In this document: positions 43,332 to 52,511 of the stretch, one piece after another
How positions within the stretch are numbered: the first letter of the stretch is position 1
Layout: every line of letters starts with the position of its first letter
Assembly (NCBI RefSeq): GCF_001685355.1
Contig: NZ_CP016438.1
Span: forward strand, 2,356,001-2,420,000
DNA from: Streptomyces lincolnensis
GTDB lineage: Bacteria > Actinomycetota > Actinomycetes > Streptomycetales > Streptomycetaceae
Reading direction: 5' to 3'
Length of the DNA stretch: 64,000 nucleotides
Position numbers and translations under genes: made by a program
The notes under the pieces: model-generated
Databases searched by the model: none
What the model saw: only the letters and a program-made list of their open reading frames with translations
What the model was told of the DNA's origin: nothing

Positions 43332-44483
43332 GTGACCGATCTTGCGACGCGCCCGACACCCGGCGCCACGGCCCTGCGCCGGGCGGCCCCCGCCCTCCTC
43401 GGGTACGCGGCCGTCCGTGCCCTGGGGCTGCTGACGCTGGCCCTGTGGAGCGCGGCGCGCGACAAGAGCGCGTACACCTTGCTGACGGCCCGCTGGGACG
43501 CCCTGTGGTACACGAGGGTCGCCGAACTCGGCTACGGCTACGAGGTGCGCCTGCCGAACGGCGACGTGCACTCCAATCTCGCCTTCTTCCCGCTCCTGCC
43601 CTGGCTGGAGCGGCTGCTGGCCAGGGCGACCCCGCTGTCGTACGCCGACGCGGGCTTCGTGGTCTCCCTCGTCGCCTCCCTGGCGGCGGCCTGGGGGATC
43701 TTCGCGGTCGCCGATCATGTCCACGGCCGTCGGGCCGGCGTCTGCGCGGTCCTGCTGTGGGCCGTGCTGCCCGTCGGGATCGTGCAGTCCATGGCGTACA
43801 GCGAGTCCCTGTTCACCGCCCTGGCCGCCTGGTCGCTGTACGCGGTCCTCACCGGCCGCTGGGTGACCGCGGGCGTCCTGGCCGCCCTGGCCGGTCTGAC
43901 CCGACCGGTGGGGCTCGCGGTGGTCGCGGCCCTGTGGGCGGCGGCGATCGCCGCCCACCTGCGCGACCGGCACACCCCGCACGCCACCGCCCGCCGCGCC
44001 CTCGGCATGGCCCTCGCCCCCCTGGGCGCCGCCGCCTACGTCCTGTGGGTCGGCCATCACACCGGCAAGGGCCCGCTCGGCTATCTCGACGTCCAGGCCG
44101 GCTGGCGCAACGGCTTCGACGGCGGCCAGGCCTTCGCCCGGTTCGTCGCCGACAAGTTCACGTCGTTCCCGTCGGCGCTGGCGGGCGTCGGCCTGATCAT
44201 CGGCGTGGGGCTGGTCGTCTGGCTGTACGTCGTCTGTGTACGGCAGGGCCAGCCGCTGCCGCTTCTCGTGTACGCGGGAGTCGTCACCGTCCTCGCGCTG
44301 TGCGCGTCGAGCTACTTCGGCTCGAAACCGCGCCTCCTGCTGCCGGCCTTCCCCTTGCTGCTGCCCCTCGCCCTGGCCCTCGCCCGACTGCGTCGGTCCA
44401 GGTCGGCGGCGGTGCTGGGCGTGATCGCCGTCGCGGCGGCGCTCTACGGGGCGTTCTGGCTGAACGGCTCGGGTCCGCCATGA
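43332..44483 (+). CDS. PIG-V-like mannosyltransferase, membrane GT-C
   Basis: 383 residues with 9-10 helices. The N-terminal SAARDKSAYTLLTARWDALWYTRVAELGY has the loop-1 Asp region of GT-C enzymes; LNGDVHSNLAFFPLLPWLERLL and LPVGIVQSMAYSESLFTALAAW follow. The pattern matches PIG-V/GPI-mannosyltransferase-like actinobacterial proteins using polyprenyl-phosphate mannose. Possible targets are lipoglycans or glycoproteins. GTG at 43332 chosen since upstream in-frame ATG adds an unlikely basic Pro-rich extension. Confidence 0.82.
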   Translation: MTDLATRPTPGATALRRAAPALLGYAAVRALGLLTLALWSAARDKSAYTLLTARWDALWYTRVAELGYGYEVRLPNGDVHSNLAFFPLLPWLERLLARATPLSYADAGFVVSLVASLAAAWGIFAVADHVHGRRAGVCAVLLWAVLPVGIVQSMAYSESLFTALAAWSLYAVLTGRWVTAGVLAALAGLTRPVGLAVVAALWAAAIAAHLRDRHTPHATARRALGMALAPLGAAAYVLWVGHHTGKGPLGYLDVQAGWRNGFDGGQAFARFVADKFTSFPSALAGVGLIIGVGLVVWLYVVCVRQGQPLPLLVYAGVVTVLALCASSYFGSKPRLLLPAFPLLLPLALALARLRRSRSAAVLGVIAVAAALYGAFWLNGSGPP

Positions 44484-44731
44484 TCCACTCCGGAGCGCCG
44501 GTGAACGCCGGTGAGCGTCCGGATAATTCCAGCCCATGATTCGGTGAACGAATTCATAAGCCACTTAAAACCGTCACCCGAAACGATCAAAGGAATTGAA
44601 GGGCACCGTCCTCCAGCATTAGGGATTCCTCGGAAATAAACCTCTCCCTGAGAGGAATCCCACATCACATCGTCATCACAAAGCCGTGGATTCGACCGGG
44701 AACTGCGCTCACTCGCTGTAACGTCGATTGG
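44484..44731. other. AT-richer intergenic region with inverted repeat
   Basis: 248 bases between the mannosyltransferase and PAP2 genes, markedly lower in GC than the neighbours. A 10-bp inverted repeat (GGGATTCCTC at 44622-44631 and its complement at 44652-44661) lies in it. It may be a terminator of the upstream gene or an operator for the downstream one; no gene seen. Confidence 0.45.
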
Positions 44732-45736
44732 GTGCGTACCGAACGAAAGCTCACCCGTCTGGACCGGGTGTTCGCGAGGCTGGACCGTGAGCCGGAACGA
44801 CCGGCCCACATCGATGTGCCGAAGATGAGCCGGCACCGGGTCGTGCTGCTCCTGGCGACCCTGGCCTTCTATCTGGCGATCGTGTGGGCCGTCGTGATCA
44901 CGTCCTGGCTGGTCCGTCTGGACTGGCAGGTCATGTTCTTCCGCCCGTACCAGCAGTGGTCGGAGATCCACTGGTTCGTCGACTACTACGTGGTGCTCGG
45001 CCAGCGCGGCCCGACCGCGGTGATGGTCTCGGCCTGGCTCGGCTGGCGCTCCTGGAGACAGCACACCCTGCGCCCCCTGCTGACCCTGGGCGCCTCACTG
45101 CTGCTGCTCAACATCACGGTCGGCGCCGCCAAGTACGGCATGGGCAGACTCGGTCCGCACTACGCGACCACCATCGGCTCGAACGAGATGGGTCTGGGCG
45201 GCGATATATTTCCCAGCGGCCACACCGCGAACGCGGTGGTGACCTGGGGGATCCTGGCGTATCTGGCCTCCACCCCGCAGGCGCGCCGCTGGCTGTCCGC
45301 CCTGTCCGCGGTGGTCTCGCTCGGTGTCGGCATGGCCACCGTCTATCTCGGTACGCACTGGCTCAGCGACGTGCTCCTCGGCTGGGCCGCGGGTCTGCTG
45401 ATCCTGCTGGCGCTGCCCTGGTTCGAGCCGCTGATCGACCGGGCCGAGGCCGCGATCTTCGATCTGCGCGACCGCTGGCGCGCCCGCCGCGGCGCCCCCG
45501 CCCGGTCTCCGCTGTCCCCCGTGGAGACTCCGGTGCGGCTCAAGCCGCGCACCGCACCCCAGAACGAGACCGCGGCCCGCTCGCCCCGGGCGGCGCCGGT
45601 CTACCTGGCCCCCGGCCCGCACACACCCCGCTCGGAGCGCACCCCGGTCACTCCGGCCGGCAGCCGCCGCCCACCGCACCCGGACCGCGTCGTGCGGAGC
45701 GCGGCCTCCACGCCCCGCCCCCTGGCGGGCGGCTGA
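44732..45736 (+). CDS. PAP2-type phosphatase, membrane
   Basis: 334 residues. Five or six helices, with the three PAP2 signature parts: KYGMGRLGPHY (first, K...RP-like), PSGHTANAVV (second) and TVYLGTHWLSDVLLGW (third, R replaced by G but His and Asp present). Dephosphorylates undecaprenyl-pyrophosphate or phosphatidate. A Pro/Arg-rich tail of about 90 residues after residue 245 is cytoplasmic. GTG start; the upstream gene is a mannosyltransferase, but 248 bases separate them. Confidence 0.88.
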   Translation: MRTERKLTRLDRVFARLDREPERPAHIDVPKMSRHRVVLLLATLAFYLAIVWAVVITSWLVRLDWQVMFFRPYQQWSEIHWFVDYYVVLGQRGPTAVMVSAWLGWRSWRQHTLRPLLTLGASLLLLNITVGAAKYGMGRLGPHYATTIGSNEMGLGGDIFPSGHTANAVVTWGILAYLASTPQARRWLSALSAVVSLGVGMATVYLGTHWLSDVLLGWAAGLLILLALPWFEPLIDRAEAAIFDLRDRWRARRGAPARSPLSPVETPVRLKPRTAPQNETAARSPRAAPVYLAPGPHTPRSERTPVTPAGSRRPPHPDRVVRSAASTPRPLAGG

Positions 45737-45794
45737 CGGGCGGCGGGCACACACTGGACAGTGGGGTTCGGTACGCACAACCGCCCCGCGACGA

Positions 45795-45832
45795 CGACGG
45801 CCCCGGTCCCCTTCGAGGAACCGGGGCCGTCG
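45795..45832. terminator. Hairpin terminator between convergent genes
   Basis: Perfect 13-bp inverted repeat, arm CGACGGCCCCGGT at 45795-45807 and complement at 45820-45832, between the PAP2 stop and the leftward inhibitor stop. Confidence 0.8.
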
Positions 45833-45850
45833 CCCGTGTCAGGGGCGCGG

Positions 45851-46066
45851 TCAGCCCTTCCAGGCGCGGGCCACCCGGCCGTCCTTCACCTCGAAGTTCA
45901 GCCGTCCCACGCGGTACTCCATCGTGATGATGGCCCCCGGCGGCAGCGAGCGCACCGCCGACCACCCCCGCTCGCGCGCCAGCCGTTCGGCGCCATCGGA
46001 ATCCAGACCGACGTAGCTGTCGGGATTGTCGTCGGGTTCGGCGGGAGGTGTCGGAATGGGTGCCAT
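45851..46066 (-). CDS. Peptidase inhibitor I78-family protein
   Basis: 71 residues. RLARERGWSAVRSLPPGAIITMEYRVGRLNFEVKDGRVARAWKG is the I78/potato-inhibitor-like strand order (Trp, PPGAIITMEYRxGRLNxxxD). No signal peptide is evident, so it may act in the cytosol or be exported otherwise. Single gene between terminator and a 424-base gap. Confidence 0.85.
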   Translation of the reverse strand: MAPIPTPPAEPDDNPDSYVGLDSDGAERLARERGWSAVRSLPPGAIITMEYRVGRLNFEVKDGRVARAWKG

Positions 46067-46490
46067 GTGCCCACGCTAGGCCCTGTCCGTCGACCGGGGA
46101 AGTCCGGCCCCGTACCCCGCGTCACACGTCCCTCGCCGGTCACGCTTCTGTCACAGAATCACGACACGCGTTTCGGGCAATACCAGTCACACGTACGAGC
46201 GGTTCGCTGGTCCTTCCGCAGGGAATCGAACGCAATTCCCGCGTGTCGCACCGGCCCACGGAATAGCCCGGCGGAAAGTTCCCGGGAGAACCGCCCCGGG
46301 ACCCTTTCTCCGGCCGATTCCGCACGGGTCGGTGGGAACTGACGCCACATAGGGAATACACGGGCGCGGCACAGATCCCCCGTACGCCCCCTGTCGGAGT
46401 GCGCGGCGGCGCGAGCATCATGGCGTGGGCTCGCGGGTACGCGTGGCGCGGGCTTCGGGGGCCCGGGCGCGACGAGCGAAGGGGCGAGCG
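46067..46490. other. Intergenic region upstream of ctaD
   Basis: 424 bases between the leftward inhibitor gene and ctaD. No gene seen. It contains GTCACA-type repeats near 46120-46160 and a palindrome-like GTTCCCGGGAGAAC segment near 46276-46290. Promoters of both flanking genes must be here; none was placed with confidence. Confidence 0.4.
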
Positions 46491-48185
46491 ATGGGGACGC
46501 AGACCGCGCAGGCGACGGCGGAGCACGTGCCGGGCAAGCGGCACGGCAGTGTGGTCGTCGACTGGCTGACCACCACCGACCACAAGAAGATCGGGCATCT
46601 CTACCTGATCACGTCGTTCGGGTTCTTCCTGATCGCCGGGGTCATGGCACTGCTGATGCGCGCCGAACTGGCCCGGCCGGGACTGCAACTGGTGGACAAC
46701 CAGCAGTTCAACCAGCTGTTCACCATGCACGGCACGATCATGCTGCTGCTGTTCGCGACCCCGAGCTTCGCCGGATTCGCCAACGAGCTGATGCCGTTGC
46801 AGATCGGCGCCCCGGACGTGGCCTTCCCGCGGCTGAACATGTTGTCGTACTGGCTGTTCCTCTTCGGCGGTCTGATCGTGCTCGGCTCGCTGCTGGTGCC
46901 CTCGGGTCCGGCCGCCTTCGGCTGGTTCGCCTACGCGCCGCTCAACGACTCCGCGCACTCCCCCGGTGTCGGCCCCGACCTGTGGATCATGGGCCTGGCG
47001 CTCTCCGGCTTCGGCACGATCCTCGGCGCGGTCAACTTCATCACCACGATCATCGGGATGCGCGCCCCCGGCATGACGATGTTCCGGATGCCGATCTTCG
47101 TCTGGAACACGCTGTTCACGTCGATCCTGATCCTGCTGGCGTTCCCGGTGCTGGCGGCGGCCCTGCTGGTGCTGGAGGCGGACCGGCGGTTCGGCTCACA
47201 GGTCTTCGACGCGGCCAACGGCGGGGCGATCCTGTGGCAGCACCTGTTCTGGTTCTTCGGGCATCCCGAGGTGTACATCATCGCGCTGCCGTTCTTCGGC
47301 ATCATCACGGAGATCATTCCGGTCTTCAGCCGGAAGCCGATCTTCGGTTATCTGACACTGGTCGCGGCGACGATGTCGATCACCGGCCTGTCGGTGGTCG
47401 TCTGGGCGCACCACATGTTCGCGACCGGCGCGGTGCTGCTGCCGTTCTTCTCCTTCATGAGCTTCCTGATCGCGGTGCCCACGGGGGTGAAGTTCTTCAA
47501 CTGGACCGGCACCATGCTCAAGGGCTCGCTGTCCTTCGAGACGCCGATGCTGTGGGCGGTCGGCTTCCTGGTGTCGTTCCTGTTCGGCGGCCTGACCGGG
47601 GTGATCCTGGCGTCGCCGCCGCTGGACTTCCACGTCACCGACACCTACTTCGTGGTCGCGCACTTCCACTACGTCGTCTTCGGCACGGTCGTCTTCGCGA
47701 CCTTCGCCGGGTTCTACTTCTGGTGGCCCAAGTTCACCGGGAAGATGCTCGACGAGCGGCTGGGCAAGATCCAGTTCTGGACGCTGTTCGTCGGCTTCCA
47801 CACCACGTTCCTGGTGCAGCACTGGCTGGGCGCGGAGGGCATGCCCCGCCGGTACGCCGACTACCTCGCCGCCGACGGCTTCACCGCGCTCAACACGCTG
47901 TCGACGATCGGCGCGTTCCTGCTCGGCATCTCCACACTGCCGTTCCTCTACAACGTCTGGAAGACCGCGAAGTACGGCAAGAAGGTCGACGTCGACGACC
48001 CGTGGGGCTTCGGCCGGTCCCTGGAGTGGGCGACCGCCTGCCCGCCGCCGCGGCACAACTTCACGACGCTGCCCCGGGTCCGCTCGGAGTCCCCGGCGTT
48101 CGACCTGCACCATCCGGAGTACGCGGCACAGGCTCCGCAGCCCGAGCCGAAGAGCGAGCAAGCGCGCGAGCGAGGCGGCCACTAG
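46491..48185 (+). CDS. ctaD: Cytochrome c oxidase subunit I (aa3 type), orphan copy
   Basis: 564 residues, 12 helices. [15 protein letters not shown] at the N terminus, heme His in [16 protein letters not shown], the CuB His/Tyr site in [11 protein letters not shown], the His pair in [10 protein letters not shown] and [26 protein letters not shown]. The ATG at 46491 lies just before the conserved region. No ctaC, ctaE or qcr genes adjoin, so it is a second or third subunit I that must use subunits encoded elsewhere. Its last 125 bases overlap the antisense gene at 48061. Confidence 0.93.
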   Translation: MGTQTAQATAEHVPGKRHGSVVVDWLTTTDHKKIGHLYLITSFGFFLIAGVMALLMRAELARPGLQLVDNQQFNQLFTMHGTIMLLLFATPSFAGFANELMPLQIGAPDVAFPRLNMLSYWLFLFGGLIVLGSLLVPSGPAAFGWFAYAPLNDSAHSPGVGPDLWIMGLALSGFGTILGAVNFITTIIGMRAPGMTMFRMPIFVWNTLFTSILILLAFPVLAAALLVLEADRRFGSQVFDAANGGAILWQHLFWFFGHPEVYIIALPFFGIITEIIPVFSRKPIFGYLTLVAATMSITGLSVVVWAHHMFATGAVLLPFFSFMSFLIAVPTGVKFFNWTGTMLKGSLSFETPMLWAVGFLVSFLFGGLTGVILASPPLDFHVTDTYFVVAHFHYVVFGTVVFATFAGFYFWWPKFTGKMLDERLGKIQFWTLFVGFHTTFLVQHWLGAEGMPRRYADYLAADGFTALNTLSTIGAFLLGISTLPFLYNVWKTAKYGKKVDVDDPWGFGRSLEWATACPPPRHNFTTLPRVRSESPAFDLHHPEYAAQAPQPEPKSEQARERGGH

Positions 48186-49113
48186 CCGTCCCGATCGCCT
48201 CGGTCAGCTCGGCCGGCTCCAGCACCTCGAACTCGAAGCCCAGCAGCATCACGTGGATCACCATCACGTCGAGGCTCCCGGCGCCGGTACGCAGGATGCA
48301 GGTGTCCGGACCGTCGGGTTCGAGCGTCCCCGCGGTCGGCGAGATCCGCTCGGCGGCCTCCTCGACGGACGCGAACAGCCGGACGACGGCGTGCGCGGCG
48401 TACACGCGGGTGGAGACGCCCTGGGAGACATAGGCGGCCAGGTCCTGGGCGGGCGGTGTGCGCGGGGCGAAGCGCGGCCCGTGCGGCGGCTTGGGCGTGA
48501 TGCGGTCGACGCGGAAGGTACGCCAGTCGGCGCGGTCGAGGTCCCAGGCCACCAGGTACCAGCGGCGCTCGCTGCACACCAGGCGGTGCGGTTCGACGGT
48601 ACGGCGGGTGGGGGTGCCCTCGTGGTCCCGGTACTCGAAGCGCAGGCGCTCGGCGTCCCGGCACAGGTTGGCCAGTTCGGTGAGGACGGCCGGGTCGGCG
48701 GCCGAGGGCAGCGGGCCGCGCAGCATCGGCACCGTGAAGGCGTTCAGGGCGCTCACCCGGCGGCGCAGCCGGCCCGGCAGGACCTGCTCCAGCTTGGCGA
48801 GGGCCCGCACCGAGGTCTCCCCGATGCCGTCGACGCCCTGTCCGGCGGCCGTGCGCAGCCCCACGGCGACGGCCACGGCCTCGTCGTCGTCCAGCAGCAG
48901 CGGGGGCAGCTCGGCGCCCGCGCCCAGCTGGTAGCCGCCGCCGGTGCCCGGACTGGCGTTGACGGGATAGCCAAGCTCCCGCAGCCGGTCCACGTCCCGG
49001 CGGATCGTGCGCGGGGTGACGTCGAGGCGCTCCGCCAGGGCGGCGCCGGACCATTCGCGGTGGGCCTGGAGCAGCGAGAGCAGACGCAGCAGCCGTGCCG
49101 AGGTCTCCAACAT
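48061..49113 (-). CDS. WYL-domain transcriptional regulator
   Basis: 350 residues: HTH_11 winged helix ([75 protein letters not shown]) and WYL domain ([36 protein letters not shown]). WYL proteins sense nucleic acid or nucleotide ligands, for instance in DNA-damage or phage-related control. The last 41 codons ([21 protein letters not shown] onward) run antisense inside ctaD and may not be native to the family. Start ATG at 49113. Confidence 0.86.
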   Translation of the reverse strand: MLETSARLLRLLSLLQAHREWSGAALAERLDVTPRTIRRDVDRLRELGYPVNASPGTGGGYQLGAGAELPPLLLDDDEAVAVAVGLRTAAGQGVDGIGETSVRALAKLEQVLPGRLRRRVSALNAFTVPMLRGPLPSAADPAVLTELANLCRDAERLRFEYRDHEGTPTRRTVEPHRLVCSERRWYLVAWDLDRADWRTFRVDRITPKPPHGPRFAPRTPPAQDLAAYVSQGVSTRVYAAHAVVRLFASVEEAAERISPTAGTLEPDGPDTCILRTGAGSLDVMVIHVMLLGFEFEVLEPAELTEAIGTASGRLARALARSSARAAEPVPRTPDGAGRTPGTPSGPGAAS

Positions 49114-49162
49114 GCTCCGAGTCTGCCAGCGATCGCGGACAGGTACTGTCCGCAAGGCTGTC

Positions 49163-49975
49163 TCAGATGGCGGGTCGGGTCACCGAGACCGACAGGTCGT
49201 TGTCCCGCGTGAAGTACGGTCCCGCCTCCAGCGGCTCGTGCGGCGTCCGCACGAGCGTCCGGGGGTAGGTGAGCACGGCCTTCTTGTCGGCGATGTCGTC
49301 CAGCAGCCGCGCGATCCGCACCCGCGGCCCGGCCTCTCCGCCGGGTCTGAGCCACAGGTCCCAGATGCCGGGAGCGAGCGGCGCGTACGCCACCGAGAGG
49401 TCGAACTCGTCCTGGTCGACGGCGACCTCGACGCGGCGGGCGGGGCCCGCGGAGTGCCGGTCCCGCAGTTCGGCGTATGCCTCGGGGGTGAGGCTGGTGC
49501 CGTAGACACGGCCGCGGAGAGTCAGTCCGGCGTCCTTGAGCCTCAGGTCGCCCGCCTCGGCGTGCGGGGCGCGCAGCCAGCTGCGGACGGTGAGGTTGCC
49601 CTGCCGGGTGGCGTAGGGGATGCGCACGGCGACATGGCCGCGGGAGCCGCTCGGGGTGCGGGCGGCGAGGGAGCGCAGGTCGGTGGTGCCCGGTACGAGA
49701 CGCCGGGGCTCGTCGTCGGCCGCGCACACGTAGGCGTCCCAGCGGCCCTCTGGCAGGGCGACCGTGCTGGGCAGGGCGGCCCGCAGCCGGCCGTCTCCGG
49801 CCGGGACCAGGGGCAGAGCGACCTCCTCGTGCCCGTCAGGCTCGTCGCGTCTGCGCAGCACCAAGTGCGCCACGTCGCTCGTCCCGCGGGCGGTGACGTC
49901 GAACGTCAGTCCACCGGCGGAATCGGCGAGGCAGTCGGCGCGCAGCGGTGCGACCCGCGGAGCGGGCATCGTCAT
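49163..49975 (-). CDS. Beta-rich protein of unknown function
   Basis: 270 residues, mostly beta-strands by pattern: repeated LTFDVTARGTSDVAHLVLRRR, LPEGRWDAYVCAAD, GNLTVRSWLRAPHAEAGDLRLKDAGLTLRGRVYG. Looks like two immunoglobulin-like or sandwich domains. No signal peptide. Similar actinobacterial proteins are annotated as transferases next to teichoic or polysaccharide genes, but nothing here shows a catalytic site. GGAGG lies about 11 bases before the ATG at 49975. Confidence 0.65.
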   Translation of the reverse strand: MTMPAPRVAPLRADCLADSAGGLTFDVTARGTSDVAHLVLRRRDEPDGHEEVALPLVPAGDGRLRAALPSTVALPEGRWDAYVCAADDEPRRLVPGTTDLRSLAARTPSGSRGHVAVRIPYATRQGNLTVRSWLRAPHAEAGDLRLKDAGLTLRGRVYGTSLTPEAYAELRDRHSAGPARRVEVAVDQDEFDLSVAYAPLAPGIWDLWLRPGGEAGPRVRIARLLDDIADKKAVLTYPRTLVRTPHEPLEAGPYFTRDNDLSVSVTRPAI

Positions 49976-50062
49976 ACGGTGGGCGTCCTCCCTCGGCCTT
50001 TGCTGCCCCTTTAGACCGCCGTTCGGTCCTTTTGGTTGCCTCACACGGCATCTTCACCGTCA

Positions 50063-51373
50063 TCACGGCTGATACGGCAGTTGTGGAACGTCGAAACAAG
50101 TGGTGTTCATGTCCCCCTGGGAGACCCATCCCCGCCCGTCCTCCCAGCGGGCCACCGACAGACAGGTCCGGCGACTCCCGGGCGGCTCGGGCATTCGTTC
50201 GAACACCACCGGGACGAGCAGTCCGCCCGCGGTGTATCCCTCGCTGCGGTTCACGAAGCCGTCGACGCACGCGCGCGTGACGCCCGTCTCCCGCGCCGCG
50301 CAGTCCTTCGCCGCCTCCGCGAACCACCGTGCGGCCGCCCACCCCTCCAGCTGCCACTGCGCGTGCGCCTTGAGGCCCTCGGTGGCGTCCCGGAACTCCC
50401 GTACGGCCGGATGGCCGGTGTCCTCGAAGTTGCGGCTGGATCCGGTGGCCCACAGGGCGTTGCGGCAGCGCGGGGCGTCCTTGTAGTCGTCGGGGACGGT
50501 GGACGTCCAGTTCTGTACGTTCGTGACCTTGGCGGTGACCTCGACGCCGGCGTCGTCCATGGCCTCGCACAGCCGGGCGTTGCCGTGGCTGTCGATGGCG
50601 TCGAAGACCAGGTCGGCGCCCTGTTCCTTCAGGTCGGCCGCCACGGCGCGGAAGTTGGGCAGCGCGAAGTCGACCTGCTCGGTGACGACCTTGTAGCCCT
50701 CGGCCCTCAGCCCCCGCTCGACGAGCGAGGCGTAGGCGGCGGACGCGGCCTGGTTGTAGGAGACGACGGCGGCGGTCCGGGCACCGTGCTCGCGCTTGAA
50801 GTACCGGTAGACCTCGGTGCCGCCGTACTGCTTGCCGGCCCAGCCGGTGGTGCCGTTCCGGGGCGCGAGGCTGCCGTAGATGCCGTACAGGTGCGGCCAG
50901 GTGTCGTAGGCCGCCCCGATGGGCTGGCCGCCGATGTCGGGCACGCGCGCGCGGGAGACGCGGGAGGCGCCCGCGTAGTCGAGGGCGGTGGTCGCGACCA
51001 GGGCGACCACCTTGTCCTCGTCGATGAGCCGGTGCACGCAGGTGTTGTTGCCGACGCCACTGCCGCCGTCGTCGCACTCGCGCACCTCGACCTTCCGGCC
51101 GTCGATGCCCCCGCGCGCGTTGAGGCGCTCGAAGTACGCCTTGGCGCCGTCGCGCGGTCCGGTGAAGGCGTCGCCGCCGACCGGGCTGGTGGCGCTGGTG
51201 ATGACGCCGACGCGGATCGGGCCGCTGTCCCGCGCGCCGTCCCGGGTCGCCGTCGCCCGTTCCCGGTGCTCGAAGTCGCTCTCCGGCAGGCGGCTGCCGC
51301 AGGCCGTGGCCAGGGCGAGCAGCAGCACCGCGGCGAGGGCCTCAGCAGCCCGGGAGCGCCGAGGCCGAGGCAT
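50063..51373 (-). CDS. Branched-chain-amino-acid-type ABC binding lipoprotein
   Basis: 436 residues with lipobox LATAC (Cys near residue 25), periplasmic-binding fold type I: IRVGVITSATSPVGGDAFTGPRDGAKAYFERLNARGGIDGRKVEVRECDDGG is the LivJ/Leu-Ile-Val-binding N terminus, VALVATTALDYAGA the next. Probably supplies the permease-ATPase fusion at 52511, which is in the opposite orientation 1.1 kb away. Overlaps the downstream lipoprotein frame by 32 bases. Confidence 0.87.
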   Translation of the reverse strand: MPRPRRSRAAEALAAVLLLALATACGSRLPESDFEHRERATATRDGARDSGPIRVGVITSATSPVGGDAFTGPRDGAKAYFERLNARGGIDGRKVEVRECDDGGSGVGNNTCVHRLIDEDKVVALVATTALDYAGASRVSRARVPDIGGQPIGAAYDTWPHLYGIYGSLAPRNGTTGWAGKQYGGTEVYRYFKREHGARTAAVVSYNQAASAAYASLVERGLRAEGYKVVTEQVDFALPNFRAVAADLKEQGADLVFDAIDSHGNARLCEAMDDAGVEVTAKVTNVQNWTSTVPDDYKDAPRCRNALWATGSSRNFEDTGHPAVREFRDATEGLKAHAQWQLEGWAAARWFAEAAKDCAARETGVTRACVDGFVNRSEGYTAGGLLVPVVFERMPEPPGSRRTCLSVARWEDGRGWVSQGDMNTTCFDVPQLPYQP

Positions 51374-51899
51374 TGCCGCTCATCGCCACCAACGCGCACA
51401 GCGTCTTCGCCGAGACCTTCCAGGTGCCGTCCTGCTCGACCGTGGTCCCGGCGGCGCCCGGCAGGGCGGTGGCGCCGTTCAGCGCCAGGTCGTACGTCAC
51501 GTTCGCCTCGGTCGGCGAGGTGAACTCCACCTCGGTCACCGTCGCCTGGACCTGCCCGCCGCGCTCGTCACCGCTGAAGGCCGCGAGCACGGGTGCCATC
51601 TGCTCGCCGTTCTCCAGGACGGCCTGCTTCTGCTGCGTGGAGGTCTTCGGGTCGAAGAACTTCCGCCAGTTCGTCGCGATCTCCCGCTCGGCCGCGGCGG
51701 CGTCGGCGGGCCCGGACGCCGAAGGGGACGCCGGTTCGCTCGTCGTCCGTTCCACCGAGGGTGTGGGAGGCGGGGTGTCGCCGCTCCCGCCCCCGCTGTC
51801 GTCACTGCACGCCGTCAGGGCCGCGGCGAGGACGAACACCGCCGCCACCACCAGCCCACGGCTGCCGTTCCCCCACGTGCGGTCGCTCCCGAGAACCAT
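51342..51899 (-). CDS. Lipoprotein, unknown function
   Basis: 185 residues from ATG at 51899. Lipobox LTACSDD (Cys near residue 26), Ser/Pro/Thr-rich spacer, then a soluble domain of about 120 residues with strands ATVTEVEFTSPTEANVTYDLALNGAT and VEQDGTWKVSAKTLCALVAMSGN resembling a nuclear-transport-factor-2-like or DUF4878-like fold. Leftward, ends inside the start of the binding-protein gene (32-base overlap), so they are likely coupled. Function unknown. Confidence 0.7.
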   Translation of the reverse strand: MVLGSDRTWGNGSRGLVVAAVFVLAAALTACSDDSGGGSGDTPPPTPSVERTTSEPASPSASGPADAAAAEREIATNWRKFFDPKTSTQQKQAVLENGEQMAPVLAAFSGDERGGQVQATVTEVEFTSPTEANVTYDLALNGATALPGAAGTTVEQDGTWKVSAKTLCALVAMSGNASASALPGC

Positions 51900-52034
51900 C
51901 TGGCTCACCACCGGGTGTCGGTCCGGGCCGTGCGCGCCCGGTGCTTTCAGGGTCAGGTCGTAGGAGGCATAGTGCAAGCCATTGGCTGACATGGACAGGC
52001 ACGTGCACAGATACCCGACGTGTGGGAGCCAGAG

Positions 52035-52511
52035 ATGCGGACAGGCCGACTGCGGAGCGTGCACCCCGTCCTGTGGGCCGGCTGGGCCGCCCTCGCCGCC
52101 GGGGCCGTGCTGTGCGTCCTCGGCTGGTACGGCGTCTCGGGCGAGCGCTACGCCGAGCGCCAGCTGCCCTACCTGGCCTCCTGCACGATTCCCGGCGCCG
52201 CCCTGATCATCGCCGGCGCGATCCTCCTCACCCACGCGCGCGGCGCGCTCGCCGCCGCGCGCGTGGAGGAGCTGCACAGCCTGCTGGTGGCCGCCGAGCC
52301 CGCCGACGCGGAGGACCCCGACGGGGCGGCGGCCATGCCCCTGGCGGTCAGCGGGGACCTCCTGATGGTCCCGGGCGGCACCCTCTGGCACCGGGCGGAC
52401 TGCCCGCTGGTCGCCGGGAAGGTGGAGGCCGTACCGGTGGACGCGAAGCTGCTGGCCGGCGGCGAACTGGGCCCCTGCCCGATCTGCGACCCCGCCGAAG
52501 ACACCGACTGA
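52035..52511 (+). CDS. Small membrane protein before the ABC fusion
   Basis: 158 residues, two helices (VLWAGWAALAAGAVLCVLGWYG and CTIPGAALIIAGAILLTHA) and a soluble C-terminal part ending GPCPICDPAEDTD. Three Cys (ADCP, CPIC) may bind metal. The ATG at 52035 has GGGAG seven bases upstream; a GTG at 52020 is possible. The last base of the stop is the first base of the fusion ATG, so translation is coupled. Conserved neighbour role unknown. Confidence 0.7.
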   Translation: MRTGRLRSVHPVLWAGWAALAAGAVLCVLGWYGVSGERYAERQLPYLASCTIPGAALIIAGAILLTHARGALAAARVEELHSLLVAAEPADAEDPDGAAAMPLAVSGDLLMVPGGTLWHRADCPLVAGKVEAVPVDAKLLAGGELGPCPICDPAEDTD

